A stretch of 42,785 bases of DNA, from NCBI GenBank assembly GCA_964627255.1, contig CAZVIN010000019.1:1-42785 (forward strand). The letters run 5' to 3'. Under the pieces are notes generated by a model. That model was not told the DNA's origin. It did not search any database and was given only the letters and a program-made list of their open reading frames with translations. Position 1 is the first letter of the stretch, and the number at the start of each line of letters is the position of its first letter. Shown piece after piece: positions 25,385-33,491 of this stretch. A program made the translations under genes and the position numbers. The stretch comes from CALLJL01 sp964627255. Lineage in GTDB: Bacteria; Acidobacteriota; Aminicenantia; Aminicenantales; CALLJL01.

Positions 25385-26203
25385 TCAGGCATAGCTATGG
25401 AGTCCAGAAATAAGATAATTGACTCCAAAATAAGTGAAAAGGGCGGCCAGGAAACCAACTATAGCGATGAGAGCCGAGCGTCGTCCCTTCCAGCCCATAA
25501 CTAAGCGCGTATGGAGATAAAGAGCAAAAACAAACCAGGTAATAAGGGACCAAACTTCTTTTGGGTCCCAACTCCAGTAGCTTCCCCAAGCGACATTAGC
25601 CCAGACCATGCCAAAAACCAGACCCCCTAAGGTAAAAAGAGGAAAGCCGATGGCCACGGCGCGGTAGCTAAGGGAATCAAGTTTTTCAGGATTTAAGGCT
25701 AAAGATACTTGTTCGCTCTGCTTTTGCTTTCGCTCAGCAAATAAATATAGTATGCTGGCAATGAAAGCGATGGCGAAAAAGGCTTCGCCGAGCAGGGTAA
25801 CTGAAACGTGAAGCCAGAGCCAATAGCTTTGCAAGGCCGGGACAAGTGGGGTTGCTTCTTTGGGCATGAGGGGGGACGAAGCCAAGGCGACTAATGCGAT
25901 AACTATGAGCATAAGATAAGCACTCAACCGGTATATCCTAAATTTCTTCTCGATAATGAGCAGAGCTAAAACCGTTGACCAGGCAAAAAAGGAGAGGGAT
26001 TCATACATATTAGTAAATGGGGCATGGCTCGTTTCTATGGTTCTCAGGATTAGGGCCAGACTATGAGCAAGAAACCCGAAAAGAGCTAACCGAGAGGCAA
26101 AAATAGCCAGCTTATCACGGCGGGTGAAGTTAGAGGCAAAATATAAAATAGCCGAAATAATATAAACGATAAAAGCTAAAGGGAAGAGGGTTGCTTCTTT
26201 CAT
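25385..26203 (-). CDS. ccsA: Cytochrome c maturation protein CcsA/ResC type
   Basis: The 272-residue polytopic protein carries the tryptophan-rich WWD haem-handling motif (WGSYWSWDPKEVW, residues 206-218), flanked by transmembrane histidines (His132, His231). With ResB it forms the system II synthase that exports haem and attaches it to CxxCH motifs outside the cytoplasmic membrane. Some annotation schemes call the same family CcsB. It overlaps the resB gene by four bases (ATGA) with AAGGA upstream, so the two are coupled. Its presence inside a cluster of cytochrome genes is functionally consistent. Confidence 0.95.
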   Translation of the reverse strand: MKEATLFPLAFIVYIISAILYFASNFTRRDKLAIFASRLALFGFLAHSLALILRTIETSHAPFTNMYESLSFFAWSTVLALLIIEKKFRIYRLSAYLMLIVIALVALASSPLMPKEATPLVPALQSYWLWLHVSVTLLGEAFFAIAFIASILYLFAERKQKQSEQVSLALNPEKLDSLSYRAVAIGFPLFTLGGLVFGMVWANVAWGSYWSWDPKEVWSLITWFVFALYLHTRLVMGWKGRRSALIAIVGFLAALFTYFGVNYLISGLHSYA

Positions 26204-27549
26204 TTCTTTTTCCTTAAAAAAGAAATAATGGTTTCTAATTCTTTAGCGAAATTTTCTCGATTTTTATTTGCCAGCCCGCCGGCAACGATAGTTGTTTTGC
26301 CTAATTCTTCTTGGAGCCAAATCCGGATTTCATAGGTTGGCCAGTAAAAGGCTAAACCTAACCCGAGCATAATCAGGAAGCAACCTACCCAGATAAGCCT
26401 GGTTCCCGGGTCACGGGCGACATGAATTACCGAATACTGAGAGCCAGCATATCCTTTAAGTTCTAAGTTTAGGGCTGAGCTCTTACCCGGATGGAGGCTG
26501 GAAAAATCAGGAAAGCGGCCAAAAAGCCAGCCTGAAAAGAGGCTTTCGCCGGAACGAGTTATTTTAACCAGAGCCGCCGGGTTATTCGGTTCTAAGGAAC
26601 GAGTCGAAGGTTGTCTATTTTCGTCCAAAACAAAATCAGGTAGAAAACGGAGAGCCTCGATTTCGATGCCGTTTTCAAGGACCATTTTTTCGCCGACTTT
26701 AATTTTGACCACCTTTTCTTCTGCTTGTCCGCCGGGCTGCTTAATCAGAATTTCGAGTGAAGCCTGGTCCCAATCCCAGCCGTAAGCACTTTGATAAAAC
26801 ATGAACCCTCGGTAGTTGAGGGGATGATTAACTTCAATGGTCTTGGACAGGATTTCTTTATCTTTTTCGAGAACCGTGAGAGTGCTTTTCCAGTCTTTGA
26901 CTTGGCCGTTAGGGTAAAATTCGGTCTCAAAGGAATCAAGTCGAAGCGAAAAGTCAGCCTGAGGCACAGCCGCAATTTGCTTTTGGTGCAGAGCCAGGTC
27001 AGTCCGGAAACTTCCGAGGCCGCTAAGCAGGCCACCGGCTAAGATAATTAAGATAGCCAGATGCACGATGTCGGAACCAAAGATTCCAAGAATTCTTTTG
27101 CGGGCGGCTATTTTTACCCCCTTTGCGTCGTTTTTCTCCAAGAAGTGGTAATGATGGTCTTTGAGAATTTCTTTTGCTCTCTGTTGAACCGAAGCCAATG
27201 GCAGATTCAAGTTAAATTGGTGATGGAAGTGCAGGGCCATAAGGTCGGAAGCTTTGAAATCAAGAAAAGGACGGAGGGCTCTTTTCAGTTTGGGACGAAG
27301 TCGAACTACGGTGCAGATAATCAAGTTTAGAGAAAAGAGGAAAAGAAGAGCTAAGTACCAAAAGGAATGGTAAAGGCGGGTTAGTTGGAGTTTCTCCAAC
27401 AGGTATGCCAATTGGCCATAATGAAGCAAGTATTCTTGGTGGCTCCGCCCCTGGGGGATGAGTGTGCCAATAATTGAGGCTATGGCGATGATTATGATCA
27501 GAGTGATGGCGACTTTGACCGACGTAAAAAACCTGACAACTGGCGACAC
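26200..27549 (-). CDS. resB: Cytochrome c maturation protein ResB/Ccs1
   Basis: The 449-residue protein has the ResB layout: two N-terminal transmembrane helices (VAITLIIIIAIASIIGTLIPQG; FWYLALLFLFSLNLIICTVV), a third near residue 170 (IVHLAILIILAGGLLSGLG), a large extracytoplasmic domain with NHPLNYRGFMFYQSAYGWDW, and a C-terminal helix (LIWVGCFLIMLGLGLAFYW). ResB chaperones apocytochrome and haem with CcsA. The start is a GTG at 27549 with AAAAGG seven bases upstream. A promoter lies just upstream within a 313-base gap. Confidence 0.93.
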   Translation of the reverse strand: MSPVVRFFTSVKVAITLIIIIAIASIIGTLIPQGRSHQEYLLHYGQLAYLLEKLQLTRLYHSFWYLALLFLFSLNLIICTVVRLRPKLKRALRPFLDFKASDLMALHFHHQFNLNLPLASVQQRAKEILKDHHYHFLEKNDAKGVKIAARKRILGIFGSDIVHLAILIILAGGLLSGLGSFRTDLALHQKQIAAVPQADFSLRLDSFETEFYPNGQVKDWKSTLTVLEKDKEILSKTIEVNHPLNYRGFMFYQSAYGWDWDQASLEILIKQPGGQAEEKVVKIKVGEKMVLENGIEIEALRFLPDFVLDENRQPSTRSLEPNNPAALVKITRSGESLFSGWLFGRFPDFSSLHPGKSSALNLELKGYAGSQYSVIHVARDPGTRLIWVGCFLIMLGLGLAFYWPTYEIRIWLQEELGKTTIVAGGLANKNRENFAKELETIISFLRKKK

Positions 27550-27595
27550 TAAGATGCCTTTTCTAAAAAAAATAAATAGTATTATAGTTTTAAAG

Positions 27596-27624
27596 ACTAT
27601 AAATCATATCGAATTACTAAGCAA
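27596..27624 (-). promoter_or_regulatory. Likely promoter of resB-ccsA
   Basis: TTGCTT (27624-27619), 17-base spacer, TATAGT (27601-27596). A second TATAAT occurs at 27586-27581 without a good -35. The rest of the gap 27550-27862 is GC-richer; a minus-strand frame overlaps the previous stop as ATGA and runs 89 codons (27866-27597) with an Arg/Pro-rich product I do not regard as a gene. Confidence 0.45.
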
Positions 27625-27862
27625 AAAGCAAGCGCTAAAAGCCAAGAATAAGAAGCTTTTTTTGGCCGGGTCGCAATAATACCTGGGTCTTCGGAACGGT
27701 GGTTTTTTTGGGCGCTCCGCTGCCACCTCCAACCGAAGGGATGCCTGCGAAATTTTCCATCAGGGGGCCCAAGGGGACTGTTTCTCCGGCGGGCGGGACC
27801 CAAGGCTGCCTCCAAGTCGCCTAATCTGCCCGGTCTGATGTTTGGCTGCTTCCTGGGTAGGT

Positions 27863-29146
27863 TCATTTTTTGGCCTTGAGCCGATAATCTTCGGCCAGCG
27901 CTTTAATCTTGGTTAACGAGCGAACCATCTCGCTCCAGCCATACCATAAAGCGTAGTCTGGGTTGCTATGAAAGGCTCCTTGGAAGGTCCGCATCCGATG
28001 CTCTAAGAACATAACGAATAGCTCCTGCTCAATTTCTGTCGGCGCATCATGAAAAGTGAGAAGGTCAGGAAACGGGTAAGAATAATTCTTGGGTTTGGCC
28101 AAGATGCCTTCGCTATAGAGACTGGCCACGGTTCTTATGGCTTCAGCCATCAACTTATCGGCTTCTTTGATGAGGCGGTCGGCCTTTTCGAGCTCGCCGC
28201 GGGCGAAATTAGCTGAATGACAGCGATTACAGGTTGAAAGCATTTTATCCCTTTCTTTTTGCCACGCTTCCTGAGTTAGGCGGGCGACGTCAGCAGCCTT
28301 AACTACTTCTAAACGGGCTGTTGACTTACCATCTGGGTCGAGAACGCCCAACGCTTGAAGAATTGTTGCTCTATCTGCCGCCCAAGAGCTATCCTCAGGC
28401 ATCGGCAACCTCACAGCCAGAAAGCCCCAAGCAGTTCGAACCTCGTGATTGCCATCCTGCATATGGCAGGTCTGACAAGTAGGAGCAGCGGCATTTTCAG
28501 GCAGAACCTTATTTTGTTTCAAGAGAAAACGGACTCCGTGCTTTGAGGCCGAGTACATTTCCCATTGGGGATGGTCAAAACCCATGTGACAGGTCTGGCA
28601 AGCCTGAGGCTGCTTAGCTTCAGTCACTGAAAAAAGATGCCTTGTATGGCAGGCATCACAGGAAGCTAAACCGAAGCCCTGTCCAGAGGCCTTTAGTTCC
28701 TTGATTTCGGCCTCGCTCTTTAACCCTATTTTATGGCAGCCGCCACAACCCTTCATCCCCTCCATCAGTGCCATGGGTTGCCAATGGGCGGTGGGCATGG
28801 CCTTCATCGCGGCCCACCCGAAGGCATGTTTGCCTTTTTTGAATTGATTGACTTTATCTTCATGGCATTGGGCGCAAGTTTCTGGAGTGGGGATACGAGC
28901 CTTGGCAACATCATTTTCGGCCTTATGCTCTTCGCCATGGCAGATATTACAGCCCACATCATTCCGGCCATGCTGGCTTAAAAGCCAATCAGAAACAATG
29001 AGCGGAGTTCGGCTCTTGTGACAATCGACACAATTCTGAGAAAACAGGCCAACCCTCAAAAGAAAAAAAAGAAGAAAAATTGATAATAATATTTTAAGCG
29101 ATAAAAATAGGCGCCTGGCCGGCTTCAATTTTTTTGTCACCTTCAT
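27863..29146 (-). CDS. Octahaem cytochrome c, hydroxylamine oxidoreductase (HAO) family
   Basis: The 427-residue protein has an N-terminal signal or anchor (LFLSLKILLSIFLLFFLLRV) and exactly eight CxxCH motifs. Family hallmarks are CQTCHMGFDHPQWEMYSASKHG (quoted in two parts: CQTCHMGFDHPQWEM, YSASKHG) and a C-terminal region with FLEHRMRTFQGAFH and NPDYALWYGW. HAO-family octahaem proteins interconvert hydroxylamine, nitrite, nitric oxide or ammonia; members in non-nitrifiers usually act reductively. Whether the Tyr that cross-links the catalytic P460 haem is present cannot be decided without an alignment. A strong AAAGGAGG ribosome site and its own promoter show it is a separate unit within the cytochrome block. 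The frame ends AAAAAATGA, with a run of six A before the stop. Confidence 0.88.
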   Translation of the reverse strand: MKVTKKLKPARRLFLSLKILLSIFLLFFLLRVGLFSQNCVDCHKSRTPLIVSDWLLSQHGRNDVGCNICHGEEHKAENDVAKARIPTPETCAQCHEDKVNQFKKGKHAFGWAAMKAMPTAHWQPMALMEGMKGCGGCHKIGLKSEAEIKELKASGQGFGLASCDACHTRHLFSVTEAKQPQACQTCHMGFDHPQWEMYSASKHGVRFLLKQNKVLPENAAAPTCQTCHMQDGNHEVRTAWGFLAVRLPMPEDSSWAADRATILQALGVLDPDGKSTARLEVVKAADVARLTQEAWQKERDKMLSTCNRCHSANFARGELEKADRLIKEADKLMAEAIRTVASLYSEGILAKPKNYSYPFPDLLTFHDAPTEIEQELFVMFLEHRMRTFQGAFHSNPDYALWYGWSEMVRSLTKIKALAEDYRLKAKK

Positions 29147-29203
29147 TCGGCCACCCTCCTTTCCTTAGAACTTAAAATATAAATTTATAAAAGATTGATT
29201 ATT

Positions 29204-29246
29204 ATTATATTAGCCTTATATAAATGAATCAAGACTTTTTTGTCAA
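29204..29246 (-). promoter_or_regulatory. Promoter region of the octahaem gene
   Basis: TTGATT (29232-29227), 17-base spacer, perfect TATAAT (29209-29204). A perfect TTGACA (29246-29241) lies further upstream and could pair with TTATAT as an alternative. The remainder of the 266-base gap is AT-rich, and a start-less plus-strand frame (29265-29459) crosses it. Confidence 0.6.
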
Positions 29247-29412
29247 CTGTCCATCAACTTTTAAGCTTCAGGCGGAGGAATTAAGCGGCTAAGCATCGAA
29301 GAAAAATTAAATTATCTGAGAGGAGCGGGTTTTATATGCCATGATGAAAAACATGAATGGAGAGATAGAAAAGGGGGGCTTAAGTCGGAAAAAACTTATC
29401 CCCCTAATTTTT

Positions 29413-31581
29413 TTAGCGCCAGGTGTAGCGGGAAATATTACCGCCCAAGTGTTCGATAGAATCGACGAGTAATTGAGCAATGTAGCGAGAATTATGAATA
29501 TAACCGCAGGGCTCTTTCTTGCTTAGCTGGTAATTATAGGCGGCTCGAAGCAGAGGCGCGTCGAAGGAAAAGCGATTGGCCATAGTGGCTTCATTAACGT
29601 CGGCAATGCCGTTGTTATTGAGGTCTTTAAAGAAATAGGGGTAAACATGTTCATCGTAAACAATGGGGATACCAAAGCGAGAGGCAGAATAAGTTCTCAT
29701 TTGAGCATAGAGAGCCTTTTCCAGGTCATCGATTTCCGCTTGAAGCGATTCGGCGATATTGCCGTCTCCATCATAATCAGGGACAGAAGCTGGTCTAATT
29801 CCGGAGAACTCGAATTTTTCGGGGTCAGCGCCCGGGTGAGGCTGAGAAATATCTTGCCCATGGCAGAAAACGCAATCCTTTGGATTGGGTGAAGAAACAT
29901 TATGGAAAATCATATCCTCCGCACTTTGGGTTCTGTTAGGGCTATTAGTTCCCATATGGCATTCGATACAGGTATCGAACCGGCCGTTGTGGTTGGCAAA
30001 GATTTTTCGAGTGGCGTAAATCTTGTCGGGAAATTCATATCCTCCCTGAACCTCGGCGCCAAAAAAGACTGCCGCCGAAGGATAGTAGTGGATGTTGATA
30101 AAGCTATAAGGCCCCTTAGAAGCAGCAATAGCACTATCAACCGTGACCTTAGCGGCTCTTCCTTGGTGACAATTTAAGCATAAATTAGAGGCGTCATTCA
30201 GGTTTTTGACCACGCCAGAAGGAAAGGTAACTGCGCCGACTGGTCTCAGCCTTGGCGGGCTGGTATGGCAAGTAGTACACAGCAAGCCGTTGGAAACAGG
30301 TTCGCTGATATCCATGATACCCTTTTGGAGGAAATAGGGGAGACCCTCGGCACTATGGCATTTAGCGCAAGCAGACGGTACCGCACCGTCAACGTCCCAG
30401 TGGCGCCAGGCTTCAGAAGAACCATTAAAATGACCTTCGTCATTGCGGGTGAATCGGGCTAAATCAACATAATTGTCTATTTTGCTGTTTAAGTCTTCAA
30501 TTGAATCATAGAGCAACTCGATATGGTATTTGCCATTATGGGCAAAACCGGCCGGGTCCTTTTTACTTACCTGGTAGTTATAAGCGGCGCGGAGGAGGCG
30601 AGGAGTAAAGGCATTATAGCGGTTAGCCGTAGTAACCTCATCTGAATCAGGCGATCCGTTGCCATTCTTGTCAATAAAGAAATAAGGATAAGTATGTTCA
30701 TCATAAACAATGGGGAGCCCGACAACCTGGCGGGCGTATTGTTTGATCGAATCGTAAAGAACAGCTTGGAGGTCGGCTATTTCATAATAAATTCCCTCCT
30801 GAATATTGCCGTCACCGTCATAATCAGTGAGTGAACCCCAGTAGCGTATATCTTTGAGGTCTTTAACCCCCCCATGACAAGTATTGCAGGCGTTGAAATC
30901 AACTTTGAGAGAATGGGGGTTATGACAGGTGATACAAGCGTTGTAGCCAGTGATATGGGCGAAGCGGGCGTCGTAAGTTTTAGCCGCATATTGATAGCCA
31001 CCCTTAACCACTGTCCCGAATTGAGAAGCGGCGGCAGCATAATAATGGATGTTCTGAAAACTGAGGGCCGAGCGAGGGGTGTCTTCAGTTGGGGCAGCCG
31101 CATTGGTGATAGCCGTATCGACAGCCACAGTGGAGCTTCGGCCTTGATGACATTCCATGCAGAGACCTTCGGGGCCAAGTTTTTCTACTTTAGCTCCAGA
31201 CGGAAAAGTCACGGCCGGCCTTTCGCGGAGCGCTCCTGTCTCGGGACTGGTGTGGCAAACAGAGCATTCTACGGTCGTCCCAATAGCTGCTGCCTTGTCC
31301 ACGACATCAGGTGTTGAGCCGTCAGCCCCTAAGAAATCCAGGAAACCTGGCGTGCTATGACACTTGGCGCAGGCGGTGGGCACCTGAGCTGGCGAAGCCG
31401 TGTTCCAATAATTAAAGGCCGTTGCCTCTTTGTCAGCGTGGCCAGAAGTTTTCCATAGTTTTTCGGCCCTGGATTTTTTGGAAAGAAGGTTTATCTGGCC
31501 GTCATTGCCGCTAAAAAGTAGGAAAGGAATGACGGCGCAAAAGACCATAACTATTAATAAAAGCATGATTTTCTTAGACAT
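29413..31581 (-). CDS. Large secreted decahaem cytochrome, internally duplicated, with calcium-type loops
   Basis: The 722-residue protein has a signal sequence (MSKKIMLLLIVMVFCAVIPF) and ten CxxCH motifs arranged as five plus five. The two halves (about residues 40-385 and 386-722) repeat the same order: an ACAKCHS motif, CxxCHTSP, LCxxCHQGR, INIHYY/NIHYY, two further haems, DYDGDGNI, a YDEHxYPYFF segment, an Asn/Asp-rich loop before N-R-Y/F, and LLRAAYNYQxSKK. DYDGDGN and DKNGNGSPDSDE / DLNNNGIADVNE resemble EF-hand or dockerin calcium loops, two per half. It is encoded 38 bases after the outer-membrane barrel gene and has GAGGAGG before its ATG. By position it should be the terminal, outer-surface cytochrome of a porin-cytochrome conduit, analogous but not clearly homologous to MtrC. 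No lipobox is evident. Confidence 0.85.
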   Translation of the reverse strand: MSKKIMLLLIVMVFCAVIPFLLFSGNDGQINLLSKKSRAEKLWKTSGHADKEATAFNYWNTASPAQVPTACAKCHSTPGFLDFLGADGSTPDVVDKAAAIGTTVECSVCHTSPETGALRERPAVTFPSGAKVEKLGPEGLCMECHQGRSSTVAVDTAITNAAAPTEDTPRSALSFQNIHYYAAAASQFGTVVKGGYQYAAKTYDARFAHITGYNACITCHNPHSLKVDFNACNTCHGGVKDLKDIRYWGSLTDYDGDGNIQEGIYYEIADLQAVLYDSIKQYARQVVGLPIVYDEHTYPYFFIDKNGNGSPDSDEVTTANRYNAFTPRLLRAAYNYQVSKKDPAGFAHNGKYHIELLYDSIEDLNSKIDNYVDLARFTRNDEGHFNGSSEAWRHWDVDGAVPSACAKCHSAEGLPYFLQKGIMDISEPVSNGLLCTTCHTSPPRLRPVGAVTFPSGVVKNLNDASNLCLNCHQGRAAKVTVDSAIAASKGPYSFINIHYYPSAAVFFGAEVQGGYEFPDKIYATRKIFANHNGRFDTCIECHMGTNSPNRTQSAEDMIFHNVSSPNPKDCVFCHGQDISQPHPGADPEKFEFSGIRPASVPDYDGDGNIAESLQAEIDDLEKALYAQMRTYSASRFGIPIVYDEHVYPYFFKDLNNNGIADVNEATMANRFSFDAPLLRAAYNYQLSKKEPCGYIHNSRYIAQLLVDSIEHLGGNISRYTWR

Positions 31582-31619
31582 TAGACCCTCCTCTAGACAG
31601 CTGTTTCATGGGAGTCTCT

Positions 31620-33482
31620 TTAATCCCAGCGAGCACCGCAAGAAAGCTCGAAGATACTGGCTTTGTAATCACCGAACCCAGAATTTTTCTCTTTAAAATC
31701 CCAATATTTATAAGTCGCTTTCAGGAGTAGGCCGTGGGGTAAGCTATATTCAGCTCCGAGCTTAGCGATAAGTCGGTTAATGGGCCAGAATCCCTTGTTG
31801 GTGTATTTCCCTATCATTCCTTCCAGCTTGAGATTAGTAGCCGGAGCTAAGCCGAGGCTGAGGTCATAGAGACTTGATTTTCCCTCATAGCGGATAAGCC
31901 AGGGAAAAGTCCCGGCTGGACCAGTCCAGAAAGGTCGATAGGCAACCGAGCGGTCTGCCCGGCTCTTGACGTTAATCATCGTTGTTCCCGCGGAAAGAGT
32001 GGCTTTTCCCAACTGGTAGCCAATTCTTAAATTGGCCTGAGTTCGGTCTGACTTCCAAGAATCTTCAAAGACTTCGCTTTGCTGGCGATAAATAAGATAA
32101 GAACCGGAGACTTGAAGCTTATTTAACCGGAGACGGGAGTCAACTTTAAAACGATTAGTGGCTGTGGGCGAAATCAAGGTAAAGGGGTCGTCAATATCGG
32201 CTCTTTGGTAATCCAAGGAGAGGCGGAAGTTTGGGGAAGGTTCAAAGCGAAGATGGCCAAAAAATCCCTTCTGGGTTGTTTTTTCCTCATAAGTAGCTGT
32301 CTCCAGCTCTTCCAGCTTTCTTTGTTCCTGGCGATAGCCAAGAGTAAGATGGAGGCGTGAAGAGAACATCGCCTGTACCCCCGCTTCTATCCCTAAGGTA
32401 TTAAACCCGAATTTAACCGTTTCCTTTTCTTGGTCGATAGTCAGAGTTCCTTGCTGGTCAAAGGTTTGATAACGGACTGTAGCCACTAAGGCGAGACGGT
32501 TGAAAAGGAGATAAGAAGCGTTGACATCATAAAGTTTAAGGTCGCGGCTATAATCGCCTTTCCCTTTATATTCATGAGCAAAAAGCCAGCCCAAATAATC
32601 TACTCCTTGCCCTTTTTCTTCGTAATCCAGGTTCATATCTAAATTAATCAGGCGGGCCGAACCAGAAAGCAACAAGCTGGAGAAAGGTCTTAAATTAAAT
32701 TTAAGGCTATGAGTGGAGGAACGGAAGTCATAAGGTTGATTCAAGGAATAATAATTCAAAGATGTGGGATAGGGCGAAGCGGGCCCGCCATCCGCATAAC
32801 CAGGAAGGAAAAAGGAGTTAGAAGTTTTGAAATCGTGAATTTTTTCATCCAGAACCAAGGAGAAGGGGCGAGTATGGAAATTCACGGTTATGGTTCCTAA
32901 TTTAGATTCTTCGTCATAGGGTTGGTCAAATTCAAATTCAACGCGGTTAACGTCGAGAGTCGGGGTCCCTTTGCCTTTTCGGCTGAAGCGTTCGTACGCT
33001 AAGACAACGTCCAGCTGACGGGAAAGGGTCAAGCTGAGTCGGCCGCTGTCACTTCTTCTTTCTAAGTCAAAAGTATGAGGGTCATAGATTGTTCCAGCTA
33101 CTTCGTAGGGGTCGTGGTAAAAATAAGCCGCCTTTTTTCTATCGTAACGAAAGGCAAAGCGACCAATTTTAGCCGCCTCGAGAGTAAAAGTTTCAAAGGG
33201 GTCGCCGCCAAAATTCTGAAGCGAGAGATTTAATCGGTCAAGAATTTTGGACCCATTCTCTGGCGGCAAATAGCTTAATGAAAAGTTAAAGAGCCGCGCG
33301 CCTTTTTCTAAGTTAATGTCTTCCTTGTATTTAAACTCAGCACCTGAAGTGCCCACGAAACGGTAGCCAAAGAGGAATGACCCCTTCCAGTTGGAAGTAG
33401 AATCAGCAGCGGCCGAGGGCAAAGAGAATAACCCGAAAAGAAAAATTAGGCTCCATAGGAAAAGAGTTGATTTTTGATTCAT
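31620..33482 (-). CDS. Outer-membrane beta-barrel of a porin-cytochrome complex (MtrB-like role)
   Basis: The 620-residue protein has a signal peptide (WSLIFLFGLFSLPSAAA). The mature part has long runs of alternating hydrophobic and polar residues with many aromatic girdle positions (SLVLDEKIHDF, RLSLDYQRADID, LLLKATYKYWDF), typical of a barrel with more than 20 strands. The opening GYRFVGTSGAEFKYKEDINL and GARLFNFSLSYL resemble porins paired with multihaem cytochromes. It lies between the MtrA-like decahaem gene (nine bases upstream) and the large decahaem gene, with AGGAGG before its ATG, so the three should form a conduit across the outer membrane. It lacks the N-terminal CxxC of Shewanella MtrB. 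The last residue is Asp after Trp, not the usual terminal Phe. Homology to MtrB itself is uncertain. Confidence 0.8.
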   Translation of the reverse strand: MNQKSTLFLWSLIFLFGLFSLPSAAADSTSNWKGSFLFGYRFVGTSGAEFKYKEDINLEKGARLFNFSLSYLPPENGSKILDRLNLSLQNFGGDPFETFTLEAAKIGRFAFRYDRKKAAYFYHDPYEVAGTIYDPHTFDLERRSDSGRLSLTLSRQLDVVLAYERFSRKGKGTPTLDVNRVEFEFDQPYDEESKLGTITVNFHTRPFSLVLDEKIHDFKTSNSFFLPGYADGGPASPYPTSLNYYSLNQPYDFRSSTHSLKFNLRPFSSLLLSGSARLINLDMNLDYEEKGQGVDYLGWLFAHEYKGKGDYSRDLKLYDVNASYLLFNRLALVATVRYQTFDQQGTLTIDQEKETVKFGFNTLGIEAGVQAMFSSRLHLTLGYRQEQRKLEELETATYEEKTTQKGFFGHLRFEPSPNFRLSLDYQRADIDDPFTLISPTATNRFKVDSRLRLNKLQVSGSYLIYRQQSEVFEDSWKSDRTQANLRIGYQLGKATLSAGTTMINVKSRADRSVAYRPFWTGPAGTFPWLIRYEGKSSLYDLSLGLAPATNLKLEGMIGKYTNKGFWPINRLIAKLGAEYSLPHGLLLKATYKYWDFKEKNSGFGDYKASIFELSCGARWD

Positions 33483-33491
33483 GATTGCCTC

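Noticed and set aside
27597..27866. 89-residue frame after the octahaem gene as a real gene
   Set aside because: The ATGA overlap is attractive, but the Arg/Pro-rich product has no family features and the frame runs through the likely resB promoter.
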